This document shows positions 8,401 to 15,406 of a stretch of 26,859 nt of DNA, one piece after another (positions within the stretch are counted from its first letter, which is position 1; the number at the start of each line of letters is the position of its first letter). The notes below the pieces were generated by a model that searched no databases, was not told the DNA's origin, and saw only the letters and a list, made by a program, of their open reading frames with translations. The DNA is from Pauljensenia sp. Its GTDB lineage: Bacteria > Actinomycetota > Actinomycetes > Actinomycetales > Actinomycetaceae. The position numbers and the translations under genes are program-made. The DNA lies in the NCBI GenBank assembly GCA_029983625.1, contig JASBZF010000012.1:1-26859 (forward strand), written 5' to 3'.

Positions 8401-11019
8401 TTGAGTTCCGATTGTTGTGCGCGTGGTGGTTCTTTTTCTGATTCTGAGTCTGGGTGTGGTTCGGGGTCTGAATGTGGGTGCGGTTCTGCCGTGGGTGTCG
8501 GTGCTGGCTCTCAGAAAAACTGTGAGAAGCACAGGGAGTTGGGGGAAAAGGGCGAGCTGAGTGTCACGAGTGAGGCGAGCGCCAAGAGCGGGGCAAATGT
8601 CACAAGTGGGGCGGGTGGCAAGGGCGGGCCGAAGCAGGGCGAACACTTCAGCCCAGGCTCTCGTCAAGACGGCGATCTCGCAGTGCCTCCTTCTGGGCTG
8701 ACGGCTCAGGAACTTGCTCGTGAAATGTTTATTCGCCACGCCCTCGTCGATGGACAATGGCGTGAACGGCATCGCTTTCAAAAACGTAATGCTGAACTTC
8801 TCGAACAGGCACGAGAGGTGGAACGGCGTTCTCGCACGCATGGGCTCGTTGCCGATGAGGAAGCGCGTTTTCGTTTTTTTGACGATATTCTTCCGGCACA
8901 TATTGTTTCTGCTGCGCATTTCAACCGTTGGTGGAAATGTGAGCGTGAAAAACGTCCCGATCTGCTCACCTACAGCGACCAGCTTCTTTTGCCGCGCGGC
9001 ATCGGCGAGGACGCGATGCGTTTTCCCGACTCGTGGCGTTGTGGGGATGTGGATCTTGGCTTGTCGTATGCCTTCACTCCCGGTGCGGAGCGTGATGGGG
9101 TGACCCTCACGATTCCCGTTGAGGTGTTGGCGCGTGTCAGTGATGAGGGTTGCGATTGGCTGGTTCCGGGGATGCGTGAAGAGCTCATTACTGAGATGAT
9201 TCGTGCCCTCCCGAAAGCGAAGCGTCGTTTGCTTGCGCCCGCTCCTGAGGTGGCGCGTCAGGTGAATGAGTGGATGGATCGGGCGCTTGCAGGTACTCTC
9301 ACTTCCTTTGAGTCGCCGTCCTTTACTTCCCAGTCAGCCACTTCCGCCACACCTGGTCACAACCGTCGCAGTGCTCAAGAAGAGTGTGCGGATCCGATGA
9401 GCCTTTCGGCGGCTTTGGATCGTCTTGCCCGTTGGGGTCAGGCGACAGGTAAGACGAGACGTCACAGCACGGGTTCGTCTTCTGCTCAGGCTTCTTCGCC
9501 AGCACGTACTTCTTCGTCGTCAAGCGTTCCGTGCGACTCGGGTACGTCCTCCACTTCAAGTGTTTCTCACAGCGTGGGCGTTTCTCAAACTGCGGGTACT
9601 CCTTGGGGTGCAGGTAGTCCTCGGGGTACGGCTAGTTCTCAGGGGGCGGGCTTAAACGCGCCATCTTGTGCCAGCACCACAGCGTCGAGCAACTGGTCAG
9701 CTCAAAAGCCGCCTTTTGCGCAAGCTTTCGCTCAGGCGATCACAGCGGTGCGCGGCGTGGATCTCAATGATTCTGAACTCGCTCATGCGCACGCCGAGTT
9801 GCCCGCGCATTTGCGCATGACTTTCCGTGTCGTTGATTCTTTCGGGAAGGAACTTGGAGCTGGAAGCGATCTCACTTTCCTTCAGCACAGTCTTGCTCAG
9901 TTCGCCGATGAAGCCGTGCGTCAAGCGGTTCGTGGTGCCCTCGCTGAAGCGATGAGTGACGCGACGCTCACTCAGGGCCGAGGGCGAAACCAGAGGCAAG
10001 GCCGAGGGCGTGATTCGGCAAAGAAGAAGGAAGGCGAAGGCCCTCAAAAGGCGCGAAACTCACGCACAACACAGGCTGTTCCCATCCCTGAGGGGCTTCA
10101 TCTTGACGGTCTCACCGATTTTCCCCTCACAGCGCTCCCTCGTTCAGTTGAGTCCTCGACTGACTCAATGACTCTGCGCGCTTTCCCCGCCCTCGTCCCC
10201 CAGGGGACGGCCAGTGAGCCGAGGGCGGGAGTGCGTGTCATGGCCAATGTTCAAGAAGCGCAGCGTCATCATCGCCAAGGTCTTGCCCATCTTCTTCTTA
10301 TGCGCGTAAGGCTTCAGCGTGCGCGGGTGACGACCCGGTGGACTGGCCGTCAGGCCCTCATGTTGGCGGCTTCACCGTATCCGAGCATTTCCGCCCTCGT
10401 CGATGATGCGCAACTGGCTTCCGCTTTCGCCCTCGTCGATGAATTATCTGGAGAAGGCGGACCGGGTTCGATTCGTGACGTGGAACTTTTCGAGGCGCTG
10501 GCCAGGCAGGCTCGTGATCTTCACGAGGACAGGGTGTATGAGATCCTCGGGCATGTGGTCCGCGCAATGGAAGCGCACTCAGAGCTTACGGATCGGCTGC
10601 GTTCCCATACGGGAAAGTCGATGCAAGAAGTTGTTGAGGATGTGCGCCGCAGTGTGGAACTTGTGCTTGCGCCCGGTTTCGTGTCGGCCACTCCCGCTTA
10701 TGCGTTGCCACATGTGGCGCGTTATGTGCGTGCGGCTGCGCTCCGTATCGACCGGGCGTCTTCTTCTTCAGATGCGCTTGAACGTGATTTAGCGGATATG
10801 GACCGTATTCATGCACTTCTTGAGCGGATTGCTCAGGCGCGCGCTGAGTGTGAGCGTCGCCCCTACGATGCTCACGTCGATGCGGAATTGAGTCGGGCAC
10901 GTTGGCTTGTGGAAGAACTGCGCGTGTCCTGTTTCGCTCAGACGCTCGGCACACCGCACAAGGTGTCGTCTAAGCGGGTCGCTTCACTGATTGACTCCGC
11001 AACCGCCTCACTTCATTAG
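5485..11019 (+). CDS. hrpA: ATP-dependent DEAH-box RNA helicase HrpA, expanded form
   Basis: 1844-residue DEAH/RHA helicase. Motifs: Walker A GETGSGKT (127-134), DESH (228-231), SAT (260-262) and motif VI QRAGRCGR (518-525), followed by the HA2/OB-fold region and the long HrpA-specific C-terminal domain. It unwinds structured RNA and, in other bacteria, helps rescue stalled or collided ribosomes. E. coli HrpA is 1300 residues; the excess here comes from low-complexity segments: a basic Ser/His-rich N-terminus (1-75), an insert between the RecA-like lobes (about 310-375), a Gly/Ser/Cys-rich stretch (about 950-1070) and a Ser/Thr-rich stretch (about 1270-1410). Synonymous codon choice changes abruptly near 7490 to T/G-ending codons and drifts back after about 8650. 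The GTG start fits a TAGAAT box 6 bases upstream (leaderless). Monocistronic by appearance. Confidence 0.95.
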   Translation: MPDTPKRPTSAHSNAPDPSVPDSSTHASSASDHKPEQTGTHTSQRNTQKGTHSSRGRVKKPRPSRNSQRTRRPHHEQARTFRPFSSEELAARAAAIPVISYPDLPVSARREEIAEAIRTHQVTIVSGETGSGKTTQLPKICLQLGRGVSGIIGHTQPRRIAARSVADRIAEELGQKVGREAGQVVGYQVRFTDEVGPTTLVKLMTDGILLSEIQADPLLRRYDTLIIDESHERSLNIDFILGYLARLLPARPDLKVIITSATIDSARFAAHFGRWDGLPGRGTLLEAAPVIEVSGRTYPVEIRYRPLAPDIASSYSTTTQNTDSRTSGPALGHQDSSLTSADDSTQAETLDVHQREGAEQLVLEDPGEDLPSLGYGLGEQIDVESAICSAVDELCAEGEGDILVFLPGERDIRETEHALLDHLGPRGVRAGETKGARPGDIEILPLFARMSAAEQHRIFEEHHLRRIVLATNVAETSLTVPKIRYVIDPGLARISRYSKRTKVQRLPIEAISQASANQRAGRCGRVAEGIAIRLYSQRDYDTRPRYTEPEILRTSLASVILQMAALGLGSVADFPFLDPPEHRAISDGIATLVEIGALAVEGNGRTQEHRLTRIGRELARLPIDPRLGRILLEGDKNGCASEILIIVAALSIQDVRERPLDHQQAADAAHARFADPRSDFVTYLHLWRYLEVQSRDLSGSQFRRMCRDEFLHYLRYREWRDVVFQLRQMSRLLGVEVHPLELPSSGEVADVARLGGVKDAAARAVVAFTESSLRVHVDEIHRSILVGFLSNLGFWDEVKREYRGARGTRFTIWPGSGLARSRPAWVMAAELVETSRLFARTLARIDPAWIEPLAGSLLTRVYSEPFWSSARGAAMVKEKLVLYGLTISADRPVLLGSLGDRVCDGGPRRASRLVTAGSLAGIAQGLLGAGEDVRSARQLGSFGRDFLAMALDSPVVSGSGVSGEVGVAEGGALSSDCCARGGSFSDSESGCGSGSECGCGSAVGVGAGSQKNCEKHRELGEKGELSVTSEASAKSGANVTSGAGGKGGPKQGEHFSPGSRQDGDLAVPPSGLTAQELAREMFIRHALVDGQWRERHRFQKRNAELLEQAREVERRSRTHGLVADEEARFRFFDDILPAHIVSAAHFNRWWKCEREKRPDLLTYSDQLLLPRGIGEDAMRFPDSWRCGDVDLGLSYAFTPGAERDGVTLTIPVEVLARVSDEGCDWLVPGMREELITEMIRALPKAKRRLLAPAPEVARQVNEWMDRALAGTLTSFESPSFTSQSATSATPGHNRRSAQEECADPMSLSAALDRLARWGQATGKTRRHSTGSSSAQASSPARTSSSSSVPCDSGTSSTSSVSHSVGVSQTAGTPWGAGSPRGTASSQGAGLNAPSCASTTASSNWSAQKPPFAQAFAQAITAVRGVDLNDSELAHAHAELPAHLRMTFRVVDSFGKELGAGSDLTFLQHSLAQFADEAVRQAVRGALAEAMSDATLTQGRGRNQRQGRGRDSAKKKEGEGPQKARNSRTTQAVPIPEGLHLDGLTDFPLTALPRSVESSTDSMTLRAFPALVPQGTASEPRAGVRVMANVQEAQRHHRQGLAHLLLMRVRLQRARVTTRWTGRQALMLAASPYPSISALVDDAQLASAFALVDELSGEGGPGSIRDVELFEALARQARDLHEDRVYEILGHVVRAMEAHSELTDRLRSHTGKSMQEVVEDVRRSVELVLAPGFVSATPAYALPHVARYVRAAALRIDRASSSSDALERDLADMDRIHALLERIAQARAECERRPYDAHVDAELSRARWLVEELRVSCFAQTLGTPHKVSSKRVASLIDSATASLH

Positions 11020-11652
11020 CTTCCAGGCCAGCGGGCCACTAGGGGCTTAGCTGCTCGGAAGGTCAATGTTCCAGGGTGCCTTGTTATTCGAGATTCAGCC
11101 AGCACGCCCTGTTCTGATCCGGCGGGCCGGTCCGACTTACCCTAGGCCAAATGATTATGGGCAAAAAGGAGCAGGATAGGCAGCTAGAGGCAAAACGAGG
11201 TCGATGGTGCGAAAGATCCTGAAGTTCGTGCTGCGTGGTGAGGCCCAATGTGTTGGCAAAACACCATTGCAGCCGTCATCATCGACCGCATCATCCACCA
11301 CGCCCACAGATCACCCACACATGGCTACTTTTCGCCCGACACTGACACAGCTCAAGGCCCGCCTGATCATTTCTGCCTCGACAAGCACCGGAATACACCG
11401 CTCCCGCCTCCCGTTTCCGCTCTTTGGTTCCCATACGCCACCACGTGAATCCCTCACACCCATACACGCGCCCACACCACAGCAACACAGACACACCACC
11501 TCTTTCACGCCCCTGCACATCACCTTTATGTCTGCAACACGTGCGCGGCTTTTCTACGGCATCCTGGAGTTGCTTGTGCGGACTACTCTTAAGACGTGAG
11601 GATCAAAGCGCCGACCTGCGGCGCACACAGCGGTAACGATGACAGGAGCGAC
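11020..11652. other. Intergenic region between hrpA and phosphoribosyltransferase
   Basis: 633 bases with no gene I can support. Several short frames exist but have proline/threonine/histidine-rich low-complexity translations caused by C/A-rich DNA. I looked for tRNA, SRP RNA and 6C-type hairpins and found none. A TACTCT hexamer (11584-11589) sits 6 bases before a GTG at 11596 in frame with the downstream gene and is the likely promoter of that gene. Confidence 0.5.
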
Positions 11653-12204
11653 ATGACTGAGCACTCCGCCCCCCACCTGGCGGCAAACACGGAAGCATCG
11701 GATGCTCCCGACCGTGAAATCCTCACGTGGGAACTGTTCGGCACGGCGTCTCGCGAACTCACAGCTCAGATCGTTCACTCTGGCTGGATTCCTGATCTTA
11801 TTATTGCGATTGCTCGCGGTGGCCTCATCCCTGCCGGGGCGCTCTCATACGCGATGGGAGTGAAGGCGTGCGGCACGATGAACGTTGAGTTTTATACGGG
11901 TGTCGGCCAGACTCTCGAAGAGCCGATTCTTCTTCCGCCTCTTATGGATGTGTCCGCGATGAACGGTAAGCGCGTCCTCGTTGTGGATGATGTCGCCGAT
12001 TCCGGTAAGACACTGAAAATGGTGATGGATTTTATCGAAGGTCACGGTCTTTCACTGGATGGGGGAAGCCCTGTGAAGGTTGATGCGCGTTGCGCCGTGA
12101 TTTATAAGAAACCGGTGTCGATTATTCATCCTGATTACGTGTGGAAAAACACCGACCGTTGGATTAATTTCCCCTGGTCCTCCCTCCCTGTCATTACGCC
12201 CTGA
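11653..12204 (+). CDS. Purine-type phosphoribosyltransferase
   Basis: 183-residue cytoplasmic type I phosphoribosyltransferase. The PRPP-binding motif VLVVDDVADSGKT is at 108-120 with paired Asp112-Asp113, the ARGG loop is at 54-57, and a C-terminal WINFPW segment is typical of the actinobacterial xanthine/hypoxanthine-guanine-like branch. It would join a purine base to PRPP for salvage; the exact base is not determined. The ATG at 11653 is chosen because AGGAG (11644-11648) precedes it and homologues start here. An in-frame GTG at 11596, 6 bases after a TACTCT box, could instead add 19 residues from a leaderless transcript, but those residues look like translated leader. No operon partner. 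Confidence 0.87.
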   Translation: MTEHSAPHLAANTEASDAPDREILTWELFGTASRELTAQIVHSGWIPDLIIAIARGGLIPAGALSYAMGVKACGTMNVEFYTGVGQTLEEPILLPPLMDVSAMNGKRVLVVDDVADSGKTLKMVMDFIEGHGLSLDGGSPVKVDARCAVIYKKPVSIIHPDYVWKNTDRWINFPWSSLPVITP

Positions 12205-13002
12205 CTTTCAGCTTCTCCTCCAGTCTTCTCCTCAGCTTCTCCCCCCCGTTTTCCCCTCAGTTTCCCCCTCAGCGTCTCTTCATCATCGCCGAGGGCGGGG
12301 CCTTTGTTGATCGACCGGCTCGGGAAAATGGCCTGAAGCGGCGTGTGACTTGAACGCTGATCGCTCCCGGCTTCGTCTTTACTTGCCACACGGACACGCA
12401 CTCGCGCTATCCACGCCAGCCCATTAATGTGTCACTCGCACGAACACACCCGCATAATTTCAATGAAAACCCCTGCCCGGCACCCCAAAATGGACCACCA
12501 CCTGAAGTCGGGCCAGGTCAAGTCAGCTCAGGTCAGGCCAGGCCAGGTCAAGTCAGCTCAGGTCAGGCCAGGCCAGGCCAGGTCAAGTCAAGCCAGGTCA
12601 GGCCAGGTCAGGCCAGGTCACACCAGCCATTAGCGTTCACTCCCCACAACTCACCCGCGTCATCAAGCCCAAAAATCCCCAAGACCACTAAAACACGCGA
12701 AGTCAGGCCGCACCATTTGGACAAACTCCCAGCAAGCACACCGCAACACACCACCCTTGAAGTCAAACACCACAACTGGCAATGTCGACACGAATGGCAA
12801 TGTCGGTGGGACTGGCGCAGATGGCGCAGCTGAGAGCCTCACGAATAGGCGGCTCGCCCTCGCAGATTGAAAAGCGCGCAATTTAAACGCGCATTTGAGG
12901 TGCGTCTAAGAGCACACAGACTTCGCAAAAATCCTTCCACTTTTCATCCCGAGCTACCGAGCTACCGAGTAGCAGTCAGTTAATCAAGGCAAGTGAGAAT
13001 CC
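12205..13002. other. Intergenic region with pyrimidine tract and repeats
   Basis: 798 bases without a supportable gene. From 12205 to about 12275 the + strand is strongly pyrimidine-rich with recurring CTTCTCC/CCCCTCAG pieces and a run of seven C. The pentanucleotide array at 12511-12620 is listed separately. Further minor repeats are GGCAATGTCG twice near 12778-12808 and GAGCTACC in tandem near 12953-12968. The window motif GCCGAGGGCG occurs at 12288-12297 and CGCCCTCG at 12855-12862. The open frames across the array are a by-product of a stop-free repeat. Confidence 0.5.
12511..12620. repeat. 22-unit degenerate pentanucleotide tandem array (GGYCA)
   Basis: The 110 bases split without gaps into 22 five-base units, all ending in CA: mostly GGCCA or GGTCA, with AGTCA, GCTCA and AGCCA variants. 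The first 60 bases are two identical 30-bp blocks (12511-12540 and 12541-12570) of six units each, so higher-order duplication followed unit expansion. All frames stay open through the array because no unit combination makes a stop, giving Gln/Pro/Gly-rich hypothetical peptides that should not be taken as genes. Confidence 0.9.
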
Positions 13003-14109
13003 TTAGTCGATCTGATAGACGGCGTGTTCACGTAAATAGTCGCGCAGATACGGAAGAGCGAAGTCGATGTGCCCATAGCTCACAGCTTCAATCATTCCTG
13101 CTTTGATGAGACGATCTCTGTAAACCGAAACGTAGTTCACTTCGCGATCTAGGGCCTTTGCTAGAGTTGCAAGGCTCGTCGGCCCGTCTTCGTGAGCGAG
13201 GGCAAGAAGGAAGGAGCGGTCAACACCGGAAAGGTCAGCGAGTGAAGTTTCGTGGACGAGGGATCCCAAGCGAAGTCTTGCCGCGTTAATTCCCGCAACG
13301 ACACTGTCGTGCTTAAGACGAGAATCTTGATCGGCACCTCGCCACACGTGATAGCCGACAAGCTGGATCATGAAGGGGTATCCCTGAGTTGCTTGTGCTG
13401 CCAGGTGGACATCTTCTGCGTCGATTGTTACACCGGATTCAGCGAAAGTTTGTGTGAGTGCTGCTTCCACGTCGCTTATTTTGACGGCTTCTAGTTCGAT
13501 GCGGTTTGCCCGACGGAGGAAGGTGGATACGTCCGCATTGAGGAGGTCTGTCACGGCTTTAGGTAGTCCTGCCATGATGAGGGCGATGGGGCGGGACTGT
13601 CGGATGAAGTGCTGCATTTCTGCGGAGAGCTGGATGAGTTCGTCTTTCTTGATTGCATGAATCTCGTCGATTGAAATGACGAGTCCGCTGTCTCTCAGAG
13701 CGAGAATATCTAAGAGTTCTTCGATGTGTTCGCGCCAGGGCACAGGAATACGGTCGCTCACTTTCCTTGTGAATCCGAACCCTCCTGTGGTGATTCCAGT
13801 AAAGGTTCCTCCCGTTCGTCCACGTTCGAGGACGAGGAGGCGCTCTACTCGATCTGAAATACGGTCAAGGAGCCCTGGTGTTGCCGTGTCTTCGATGAGG
13901 TGCCACCCCGCTGTTTGTGCGATGTGCCCAAAGTGGGTGAGCATCACTGTTTTACCGATGCCGCGAGGGCCGGTGAGGAAGGTCAGGAGACTCGGGTCAC
14001 CTGGACCGTTGACCAGGGCCTCTTGGAAGCTGAGCAGGTGTCCTTCGCGGCCAACAAGAAGAGGAGGTGTGGCACCTGCGCTTGGGTGAAATGGGTTCGG
14101 ACGACTCAC
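13003..14109 (-). CDS. AAA+ ATPase with C-terminal winged helix (Orc/Cdc6-like superfamily)
   Basis: 368 residues. Starts with an NPFHPSAGATPPLLVGR segment typical of a family of uncharacterised actinobacterial ATP-binding proteins. Walker A GPRGIGKT is at 47-54, Walker B LVISIDEIH has Asp148-Glu149, and a lid helical region follows. The C-terminus (about 290-365) looks like a winged helix (SLATLAKALDREVNYVSVYRDRLIKAG), so DNA binding is plausible. The fold resembles Orc1/Cdc6 and archaeal-type ATPases; function is unknown. GTG start with AAGGGGG about 6 bases upstream. It lies 149 bp downstream of the sortase gene on the same strand, but two perfect 29-bp repeats and a candidate TATCAT box in that gap suggest it has its own regulated promoter. 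Confidence 0.8.
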   Translation of the reverse strand: MSRPNPFHPSAGATPPLLVGREGHLLSFQEALVNGPGDPSLLTFLTGPRGIGKTVMLTHFGHIAQTAGWHLIEDTATPGLLDRISDRVERLLVLERGRTGGTFTGITTGGFGFTRKVSDRIPVPWREHIEELLDILALRDSGLVISIDEIHAIKKDELIQLSAEMQHFIRQSRPIALIMAGLPKAVTDLLNADVSTFLRRANRIELEAVKISDVEAALTQTFAESGVTIDAEDVHLAAQATQGYPFMIQLVGYHVWRGADQDSRLKHDSVVAGINAARLRLGSLVHETSLADLSGVDRSFLLALAHEDGPTSLATLAKALDREVNYVSVYRDRLIKAGMIEAVSYGHIDFALPYLRDYLREHAVYQID

Positions 14110-14118
14110 AGCTACCCC

Positions 14119-14147
14119 CTTTTGTGAGTTTTATAAGTTTTATAACT
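14119..14147 (-). repeat. 29-bp direct repeat, copy 1 (AAA+ ATPase leader)
   Basis: Perfect copy of 14238-14266. Read on the - strand it resolves into three 9-mers, TTATAAAAC, TTATAAAAC and TCACAAAAG, the last merging into the Shine-Dalgarno region of the ATPase gene. AT-rich against its surroundings. Probable operator, or iteron-like site bound by the neighbouring protein (inference). Confidence 0.8.
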
Positions 14148-14204
14148 GGCACCAGATTAAGCCCCTGAAAAACCAGCCACAAGTGCTTCACCTGCGAAAA
14201 TGCG

Positions 14205-14210
14205 ATGATA
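14205..14210 (-). promoter_or_regulatory. Candidate -10 box for AAA+ ATPase gene
   Basis: On the - strand this reads TATCAT, in the 90 bases between the two 29-bp repeats. If it is the promoter, one repeat lies upstream of it and the other in the transcribed leader, a two-operator arrangement. No good -35 is visible, so this is tentative. Confidence 0.3.
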
Positions 14211-14237
14211 CCAGAAAATCTCGGGTGGCTTGTGTCA

Positions 14238-14266
14238 CTTTTGTGAGTTTTATAAGTTTTATAACT
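14238..14266 (-). repeat. 29-bp direct repeat, copy 2 (overlaps sortase stop)
   Basis: Identical to 14119-14147 with a period of 119 bp. It overlaps the last codons and TAA stop of the sortase gene (Lys-Leu-stop). This means either the repeat arose from the sortase 3' end and was copied to the ATPase leader, or the site constrains the end of the sortase gene. Confidence 0.8.
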
Positions 14267-15317
14267 TCTTGTGGGAGGCGACGTGCTGGCGGAGCTGTTT
14301 TTCTTTCGCGCGTGAGCGTGCCCTGCGTTTCACGGCGAAGATCATGTCTTCTGGGAAATCTCGTGTCCCGTCACTTGCGTGCAGAGCCGCATCGGAGGAT
14401 TGGGTGAGATCAGGCTGAGTGACAGAGTCCGTGTCGCCGAAGATGTGCGTTTCGTTTTCGCGGGTGCGTGGTTTCTTTCCGAGGGCGAAGGCCAGCCAGA
14501 TTGAGGCGAAGAGTCCAGCTGCGACCCAGATGAGGAACCAGGGGAATCCTGGGAGTTCTGATTTTGAGCCGATGGAGTGTTTGACCTGTGGAGATACCGG
14601 GTTGACGCGGGTCCCGGTGACGAGGATTCGGTGGGAGTTGATGCCCAGGGGGGTGCAGGTGACGAGGGTGACGAGGTCTTCACCTTGGACGAGTTCGAGG
14701 AGTTCGTTCGCGTCAGGATCGACGACTCGGGTTGTGCGGACCTGGTATTCGATGATGTCACCGAGGACTTCGATTGTGAAGTGGTCTCCGACTTTCACCC
14801 TGTCAAGGTCGGTGAACATTTTTGCATCCGCCAGGCCCCGGTGTGCGGCTAGAACCGAATGTGTGTTGATGCCGCCGACGGGTAGTGAGGTGCCTTTGAG
14901 GTGTCCGACTCCTTGTAGGAGGGTTTCTTCTGCGGTCCCGTGGTAGACGGGGAGGTCAAGGTTGATGGAGGGGATGCGTAGGCGGGCCATGAGTCCGCCC
15001 CCTACTGTGAGGAGTTTGTCGTAGTTGTATCCTGAGGCGTTTTCCTCGCCTTCTTCTGATGTGGGGACGTTTGATCCGGCTTCGTAGGCCGCTCCCATTG
15101 TGAGGGCTTCGTTGTAGGCGTGTGCTTCGGCAAGTTGAACTGCAGCTGAGGGTGAGGCTGTGTCCACTTGTGCTTTGTAGTCGTCAACGATTTTTGATTG
15201 CCCGTATTGCGTGTTCCATGCTGCTGCTGTTGGGTAGGTCATGACGAGCAGTGCCGTGAAGGCGACGAGGGCGACGAGGATGGAGGCGATGTCGGGTCGG
15301 CGTTTGAATACTCGCAC
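14259..15317 (-). CDS. srtC: Class C (pilus-polymerising) sortase
   Basis: 352-residue membrane transpeptidase. N-terminal membrane segment at about 10-33; catalytic His159 (SVLAAHRG), Cys221 in TLVTCTPLG and Arg230 in NSHRILVTG; C-terminal membrane anchor at about 255-280 (FPWFLIWVAAGLFASIWLAF) and a charged ~70-residue cytoplasmic tail. The second membrane helix and the HRG/TCTP motifs define class C, which links pilin subunits through the pilin-motif Lys. The Asp-Pro-aromatic lid motif common in class C enzymes is not visible in the 80-105 segment, which has NVP there. GTG start with GGAAAG upstream. It is the third gene of the pilus operon, 89 bp after the adhesin, and its substrates would be the two upstream proteins. 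Confidence 0.93.
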   Translation of the reverse strand: MRVFKRRPDIASILVALVAFTALLVMTYPTAAAWNTQYGQSKIVDDYKAQVDTASPSAAVQLAEAHAYNEALTMGAAYEAGSNVPTSEEGEENASGYNYDKLLTVGGGLMARLRIPSINLDLPVYHGTAEETLLQGVGHLKGTSLPVGGINTHSVLAAHRGLADAKMFTDLDRVKVGDHFTIEVLGDIIEYQVRTTRVVDPDANELLELVQGEDLVTLVTCTPLGINSHRILVTGTRVNPVSPQVKHSIGSKSELPGFPWFLIWVAAGLFASIWLAFALGKKPRTRENETHIFGDTDSVTQPDLTQSSDAALHASDGTRDFPEDMIFAVKRRARSRAKEKQLRQHVASHKKL

Positions 15318-15377
15318 TTTTCTTTCCAGTAGGGGGGTTTCAGGTCAACAAAGGAAGCAAGGGAAGGTGGGTAGTGG

Positions 15378-15391
15378 GGCGGGCGCCCGCC
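15378..15391 (-). terminator. 14-bp GC palindrome between adhesin and sortase
   Basis: GGCGGGCGCCCGCC is a perfect palindrome 15 bases after the adhesin stop. It could form a strong hairpin with a GCGC loop that partly terminates or stabilises mRNA ends before srtC. No T-run follows, so a true intrinsic terminator is doubtful. Confidence 0.4.
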
Positions 15392-15406
15392 TGTGGGGTG
15401 TATGTG

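Noticed and set aside
11204..11599. 131-codon + strand frame before the phosphoribosyltransferase gene
   Set aside because: Apart from a short KILKFVLRGE-like beginning, the translation is low-complexity Ser/Thr/Pro/His from C/A-rich DNA, with no homology I can recognise.
12427..12833. Two overlapping + strand frames encoding Gln/Gly/Pro-Gly-Gln repeats
   Set aside because: They are open because the GGYCA array contains no stop in any frame; there is no start signal, and sequence outside the array looks non-coding.
14119..14266. Replication origin or plasmid-type iteron locus
   Set aside because: Only two clusters of three 9-mers, no initiator protein of Rep type and no DnaA boxes; operator function is simpler.
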